DNA of 64,000 nucleotides, from the NCBI GenBank assembly GCA_016177775.1, contig JACOUQ010000013.1:117828-181827 (forward strand), given 5' to 3'. The DNA is from Geobacter sp. GTDB taxonomy: Bacteria; Desulfobacterota; Desulfuromonadia; Geobacterales; Geobacteraceae. Position numbers and translations under genes: made by a program. Under the pieces are notes generated by a model, which saw nothing but the letters and a program-made list of their open reading frames with translations, was not told the DNA's origin and did no database searches. Shown here piece after piece: positions 60,252 to 64,000 of this stretch. The stretch's first letter is position 1. Each line of letters starts with the position of its first letter.

Positions 60252-61814
60252 ATGAAACTGGAACTCGCTGTATTTCTCATTCTGGCTGTAGCTGCAGCTG
60301 GTTACGTAGTAGGAAGCATATTGCAGAAGCGTCGTTCCTCGACCATGTATTCCGAGGCCAAGGACCTGACCGGGAAGATGGTGGAGGAGGCCAAGCGCCA
60401 GGCTGAAACCATTACCAAGGAGGCCGCGCTGCAGGCCAAGGACGTGGTCTATCAGGCCAAGGCCGATTTTGAGCGTGAGACCAAGGACAAGCGGAAGGAC
60501 TTGCAGGCGCTGGAAAAGCGACTTCAGCAGAAAGAGGAAAATCTCGACAACAAGGTGAACCTCTTTGACAAGAAAGAGGCGGACCTTGTCAGGAAAGAGC
60601 AGGGCATTGTCGCCAAGGAACAGGTCATTGTCCAGAAAGAGGAACAGTTGACCGCCCTCATCGACCAGGAGAGGCAGAAGCTGGAGAAAATCTCCGGCAT
60701 GAGCGCCGAGGATGCGAAGAAGGCGCTCATGGAGAGCATGGAGAGCGAGGCCAGGCACGACGCCGCCAAGAATATCAAGGCGATCGAGGAAGAGGCGAAG
60801 GAGACCGCCGACAAGAAGGCCAAGGAAGTTCTGGCCCTGGCGATCCAGCGTTATGCAGGAGAATACGTGGCGGAGCGGACCGTGTCCGTGGTGGCCCTTC
60901 CGTCCGATGAGATGAAGGGAAGGATAATCGGCCGCGAGGGGCGCAACATCCGCGCACTGGAGGCGGCTACCGGCATCGACCTGATCATCGACGATACTCC
61001 GGAGGCGGTCATCCTCTCCGGCTTCAACCCGGTAAGGCGCGAAGTGGCCAAGCTCTCCCTGGAGAAGCTCATTGCCGACGGCCGCATCCATCCCGGCCGC
61101 ATCGAGGAAGTGGTGGCCAAGGCGGAGAGCGAGGTTGAGCAGTCGATCAAGGAGGCGGGCGAGCAGGCGGCCTTCGATCTGGGCGTGCACGGAATCCATC
61201 CGGAGATACTGAAACTGATTGGACGGTTGAAATACCGGACCTCTTACAGCCAGAACGTTTACCAACATTCGCTTGAGGTTGCCTTCCTCTGCGGGATCAT
61301 GGCCTCGGAACTCGGTGTCAACGTCAAGCAGGCCAAGCGTGCCGGTCTCCTGCACGACCTGGGCAAGGCCGTGGACCACGAGGTGGAAGGCTCCCATGCC
61401 GTTATCGGCGCCGATTTGGCCCGCAAGTACGGCGAAGCCCCGAAGATTGTCCATGCCATCGCCGCCCACCACGAGGACGAAAAGCCTGACTCCATCCTGG
61501 CGGTCCTTGTCCAGGCTGCCGATGCCCTTTCAGGAGCACGTCCGGGCGCGCGGCGCGAAATGTTGGAGACCTACGTCAAGCGGCTCGAAGATCTGGAGAG
61601 GATCGCCGAATCGTTCACCGGAGTGTCGAACAGCTTCGCCATCCAAGCCGGGCGCGAGATCCGCGTCATGGTCTCCAGCGAGCAGGTAACCGACGAGCAT
61701 GCGGTGTTGCTTGCCAAGGACATCGCCAAGAAGATCGAGGCCGAAATGACCTATCCGGGCCAGATCAAGATCAACGTAATCCGGGAAACCAGGGCAACCG
61801 AGTATGCCCGTTAA
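60252..61814 (+). CDS. rny: Ribonuclease Y
   Basis: 520 residues. N-terminal membrane helix ([20 protein letters not shown]), a long charged coiled coil (about 40-200), a KH domain ([54 protein letters not shown]) and an HD domain ([39 protein letters not shown]) that holds the metal-dependent endonuclease site. It starts mRNA decay at the inner membrane. It overlaps the next gene by 11 bases. Confidence 0.97.
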   Translation: MKLELAVFLILAVAAAGYVVGSILQKRRSSTMYSEAKDLTGKMVEEAKRQAETITKEAALQAKDVVYQAKADFERETKDKRKDLQALEKRLQQKEENLDNKVNLFDKKEADLVRKEQGIVAKEQVIVQKEEQLTALIDQERQKLEKISGMSAEDAKKALMESMESEARHDAAKNIKAIEEEAKETADKKAKEVLALAIQRYAGEYVAERTVSVVALPSDEMKGRIIGREGRNIRALEAATGIDLIIDDTPEAVILSGFNPVRREVAKLSLEKLIADGRIHPGRIEEVVAKAESEVEQSIKEAGEQAAFDLGVHGIHPEILKLIGRLKYRTSYSQNVYQHSLEVAFLCGIMASELGVNVKQAKRAGLLHDLGKAVDHEVEGSHAVIGADLARKYGEAPKIVHAIAAHHEDEKPDSILAVLVQAADALSGARPGARREMLETYVKRLEDLERIAESFTGVSNSFAIQAGREIRVMVSSEQVTDEHAVLLAKDIAKKIEAEMTYPGQIKINVIRETRATEYAR

Positions 61815-62592
61815 TGTTCTGTTCATCGGGGATATCGTGGGCAAGCCCGGCCGGCAGGCCCTTGCCCGCGAGCTTCACCGGCTGGTGGACCGCCATCGTG
61901 TCGACCTGGTGATCGTCAACGGCGAGAACGCGGCCGGTGGCTTCGGCATCACCGAGGATACTGGGCGGGAACTGTTCAGCCAGGGGGTCCATGTCATTAC
62001 TTCCGGTAACCACATCTGGGACAAGAAGGACTCGATTGGTTATCTGGATGCCGAGCAAAGGCTGGTCCGTCCGGCAAACTACCCGCCGGGAACTCCCGGG
62101 CGTGGTGCAACGGTGGCCGTCACTTCGGGCGGGGTGAAGGTCGGAATCCTGAATCTGGAAGGGCGGGTTTTCATGAACAATCTTGATTGTCCGTTCCGCA
62201 TTGCGGATGTTGAGATTGCGCGACTCAAGGCCCAGACACCGATCATTATTGTGGATTTTCATGCCGAAGCGACTTCGGAAAAGTCCTCCCTGGGGTGGTA
62301 TCTGGATGGGAGGGCATCGGCGGTTATCGGTACCCATACCCACGTGCAAACCGCCGACGAGCGGATTTTGCCGTGCGGTACGGCATACATCTCCGATGCC
62401 GGCATGACCGGCGCCTTCGACTCGGTCATCGGCGTTCGGAAGGACGAGCCGATCCAGAAGTTCCTCACCCAGCTCCCGACCAAGTTCGAGGTGGCCAAGA
62501 AGGACCTGCGGCTTAACGGTATTTTGGTAGAGATTGAAGAAAAAGAAGGTCGTGCGGTTCGTGTCGAACGAATCAATGTGCCGTGCACCTAG
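61804..62592 (+). CDS. YmdB-type metallophosphodiesterase
   Basis: 262 residues starting inside the end of rny (ATG at 61804). Calcineurin-like metal ligands: [77 protein letters not shown]. Full length for the TIGR00282 family. Bacillus YmdB hydrolyses cyclic nucleotides (2',3'-cNMP, cAMP) and affects biofilm choices; its gene also follows rny there. The overlap implies coupled translation. Confidence 0.95.
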   Translation: MPVNVLFIGDIVGKPGRQALARELHRLVDRHRVDLVIVNGENAAGGFGITEDTGRELFSQGVHVITSGNHIWDKKDSIGYLDAEQRLVRPANYPPGTPGRGATVAVTSGGVKVGILNLEGRVFMNNLDCPFRIADVEIARLKAQTPIIIVDFHAEATSEKSSLGWYLDGRASAVIGTHTHVQTADERILPCGTAYISDAGMTGAFDSVIGVRKDEPIQKFLTQLPTKFEVAKKDLRLNGILVEIEEKEGRAVRVERINVPCT

Positions 62593-62619
62593 AGTGGTAA
62601 TTGCTTGCGGAGGGGTGAC

Positions 62620-63831
62620 ATGACGGTTGCTGAGCAGATGGAAGTTATCAAGCGGGGTACTGTGGAGATTCTCCTAGAAAAGGAGCTTGAGGAGAAGCTG
62701 GAAAAATCCACGCAGACCGGCGTGCCTCTCAGGATCAAGGCCGGCTTCGATCCCACTGCGCCTGACCTTCATCTGGGGCATACCGTGCTTCTCCAGAAGA
62801 TGCGCCAGTTCCAGCAACTGGGCCATGAAATCTGCTTTTTGATCGGCGACTTCACCGGCATGATCGGCGACCCGACCGGCAAATCGGAAACCCGTAAGGC
62901 CCTGACCCGCGAGGATGTGCTCAGGAACGCCGAGACCTACAAGGAGCAGGTGTTCAAGGTGCTCGATCCGGAAAAGACCAGGGTAGTGTTAAACTCCGAA
63001 TGGCTTTCCAAGCTCTCTTCCGGCGACATGATCGGGCTGGCAGCCAAGTATACCGTTGCCAGGATGCTGGAGCGGGACGACTTCGGCAAGCGTTACGCCA
63101 ACCAGATGCCGATCAGCATCCATGAGTTCCTCTACCCCTTGATACAGGGCTACGACTCGGTTGCTCTCCAGGCGGATGTGGAGCTGGGGGGGACCGATCA
63201 GAAGTTCAATCTTCTCGTTGGCCGCGAGTTGCAGCGTGAGTGGGGGCAGAGACCACAGACAGTTCTGACCATGCCGCTTCTAGAAGGGCTTGACGGTGTC
63301 AACAAGATGAGCAAGTCGCTGGGGAACTATATCGGGATCAATGAGTCCCCGGATGAGATCTTTGGCAAGCTCATGTCCATTTCGGACGAACTGATGCTTC
63401 GTTATTATGAACTTCTGAGTGATCTGTCGCTACCAGAGCTGGAAAAGCTGAAGGCCGATATAGCGAACCATTCGGTTCATCCCATGGAGGCTAAAAAGCA
63501 GCTGGGGCGTGAACTGGTGGCGCGCTACCACGGGAATGACGCTGCAGTCAGGGCGGAGGAGAATTTCGTAAAGCGCTTCCGCGATAACCAGACCCCCGAG
63601 GAGATGGCGGAGATCAGCCTGGCAGCAGACTCTCACAAGGTATTGCTCTGCAAGGTGTTGGCACAGGCTTCCATTGTTGCCTCCAACAGCGAAGGTCGTC
63701 GCGCAATACAGCAGGGCGGGGTGAGAATCAACGGCGAGCGGGTAACGGATGAAAACTGCGAAATCCCTTGCAGCGGCGAGTATGTTCTGCAGGTGGGGAA
63801 GCGTCGCTTTGCCCGAGTGAGATTTGTCTGA
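62620..63831 (+). CDS. tyrS: Tyrosyl-tRNA synthetase (TyrS, TyrZ type)
   Basis: 403 residues from the ATG at 62620, after GGAGGGG. Class I signatures: [17 protein letters not shown] (HIGH-type HLGH) and [15 protein letters not shown] (KMSKS). Between them [19 protein letters not shown] and [15 protein letters not shown] are typical of TyrRS. A C-terminal S4 domain ([24 protein letters not shown]) binds the tRNA. It charges tRNA-Tyr. No T-box leader is seen in the 27-base gap upstream. Confidence 0.97.
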   Translation: MTVAEQMEVIKRGTVEILLEKELEEKLEKSTQTGVPLRIKAGFDPTAPDLHLGHTVLLQKMRQFQQLGHEICFLIGDFTGMIGDPTGKSETRKALTREDVLRNAETYKEQVFKVLDPEKTRVVLNSEWLSKLSSGDMIGLAAKYTVARMLERDDFGKRYANQMPISIHEFLYPLIQGYDSVALQADVELGGTDQKFNLLVGRELQREWGQRPQTVLTMPLLEGLDGVNKMSKSLGNYIGINESPDEIFGKLMSISDELMLRYYELLSDLSLPELEKLKADIANHSVHPMEAKKQLGRELVARYHGNDAAVRAEENFVKRFRDNQTPEEMAEISLAADSHKVLLCKVLAQASIVASNSEGRRAIQQGGVRINGERVTDENCEIPCSGEYVLQVGKRRFARVRFV

Positions 63832-63860
63832 ATGTTAAATCAAAATTAACGATAAAGTGG

Positions 63861-63889
63861 TTGACCGGCAGGAACTGATTTGCTATAAA
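63861..63889 (+). promoter_or_regulatory. Promoter P1 of a downstream operon (probably rRNA)
   Basis: TTGACC (63861-63866), 17 bases, TATAAA (63884-63889), 29 bases after the tyrS stop. An AT-rich stretch (TTAAATCAAAATTAACGATAAA) lies just upstream like an UP element. Confidence 0.65.
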
Positions 63890-63955
63890 ACACGTCTTGC
63901 CGAACGCGGCAGGATTTCGCCGACGAGAAAAAAAGCAGGCAGGCGAAAAAAGATA

Positions 63956-63984
63956 TTGACAGCAGCAAGCAGGTGTAGTAAGTT
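63956..63984 (+). promoter_or_regulatory. Promoter P2 of a downstream operon (probably rRNA)
   Basis: TTGACA (63956-63961), 17 bases, TAAGTT (63979-63984), 95 bases below P1. Tandem strong promoters with no coding sequence before the window edge fit the leader of a ribosomal RNA operon. Confidence 0.55.
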
Positions 63985-64000
63985 GCAAAGTCTGCCGGGG

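Overview
The window looks like chromosomal DNA of a Geobacter/Geotalea-type member of the Desulfuromonadales. The basis is the gene order smc - roadblock protein - ftsY - zapB - zapA - 6S RNA - 5-formyltetrahydrofolate cyclo-ligase - rny - YmdB-type phosphodiesterase - tyrS, the high-GC codon use, a menaquinone-type UbiE, a hemerythrin, and a large accessory exopolysaccharide locus. This is inferred from gene content; no database search was run.

Layout. (1) 1-5400: two tandem, related genes for secreted repeat proteins (Kelch + Ig-like + FG-GAP/VCBS + Fn3-like repeats). Both are damaged by deletions inside the 285-bp repeats. (2) 5357-16665, minus strand: a Wzx/Wzy-type exopolysaccharide locus with export protein, Wzz, a kinase-like ATPase, an initiating sugar-phosphate transferase, flippase, O-antigen-ligase/polymerase-like protein, three glycosyltransferases and a GH10 glycosidase. 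(3) 16910-28426: scattered housekeeping and envelope genes: ubiE, a diadenylate cyclase fused to YbbR domains, a LysM-NlpC/P60 endopeptidase, a B12-type radical SAM/TPR protein, a lipoprotein, an AsmA-like protein, RluA, an FKBP isomerase and a triple-BON protein. (4) 28427-41651, minus strand: a tightly packed run encoding a CAP-domain protein, an OleC-like acyl-AMP ligase, a GNAT acyltransferase, a CTP-dependent prenol-kinase-like membrane protein, a BtaA-like (DUF3419) protein, a rifampin-phosphotransferase-like dikinase, a UbiA prenyltransferase, an HMG-CoA reductase with all catalytic residues, a ClsC-like phospholipase D, a DUF309 protein and a nitroreductase. (5) 41665-48672: hemerythrin, a permuted NlpC/P60-like protein, an HPP-family membrane protein, an ABC exporter pair, and a REP-associated tyrosine transposase in a dense cluster of REP palindromes. 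(6) 48725-53627: poorly characterised genes plus RtcA and a cytidylate-kinase-like protein. (7) 53812-64000: the conserved division/RNA-metabolism block, ending in two promoter-like sequences with the layout of a ribosomal RNA operon leader.

The best candidate for an undescribed system is region 4. Five consecutive genes (HMG-CoA reductase, UbiA, dikinase, BtaA-like, prenol kinase) overlap or abut at every junction. Together they combine isoprenoid-precursor reduction, prenyl transfer, alcohol phosphorylation by two unrelated kinases and an aminocarboxypropyl-transferase fold; acyl activation and acyl transfer follow immediately downstream. This suggests a dedicated pathway for an unusual isoprenoid-containing or aminocarboxypropylated lipid. 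The product is unknown and the proposal is inference.

Other notable points: both repeat-protein genes carry a deletion that starts after the same GTCAAC sequence; a remnant of the GH10 3' end lies between the two genes and records the tandem duplication; the kinase-like EPS ATPase lacks the Walker A lysine; and REP palindromes supply the stop codons of two neighbouring genes and are read in frame inside the transposase gene.
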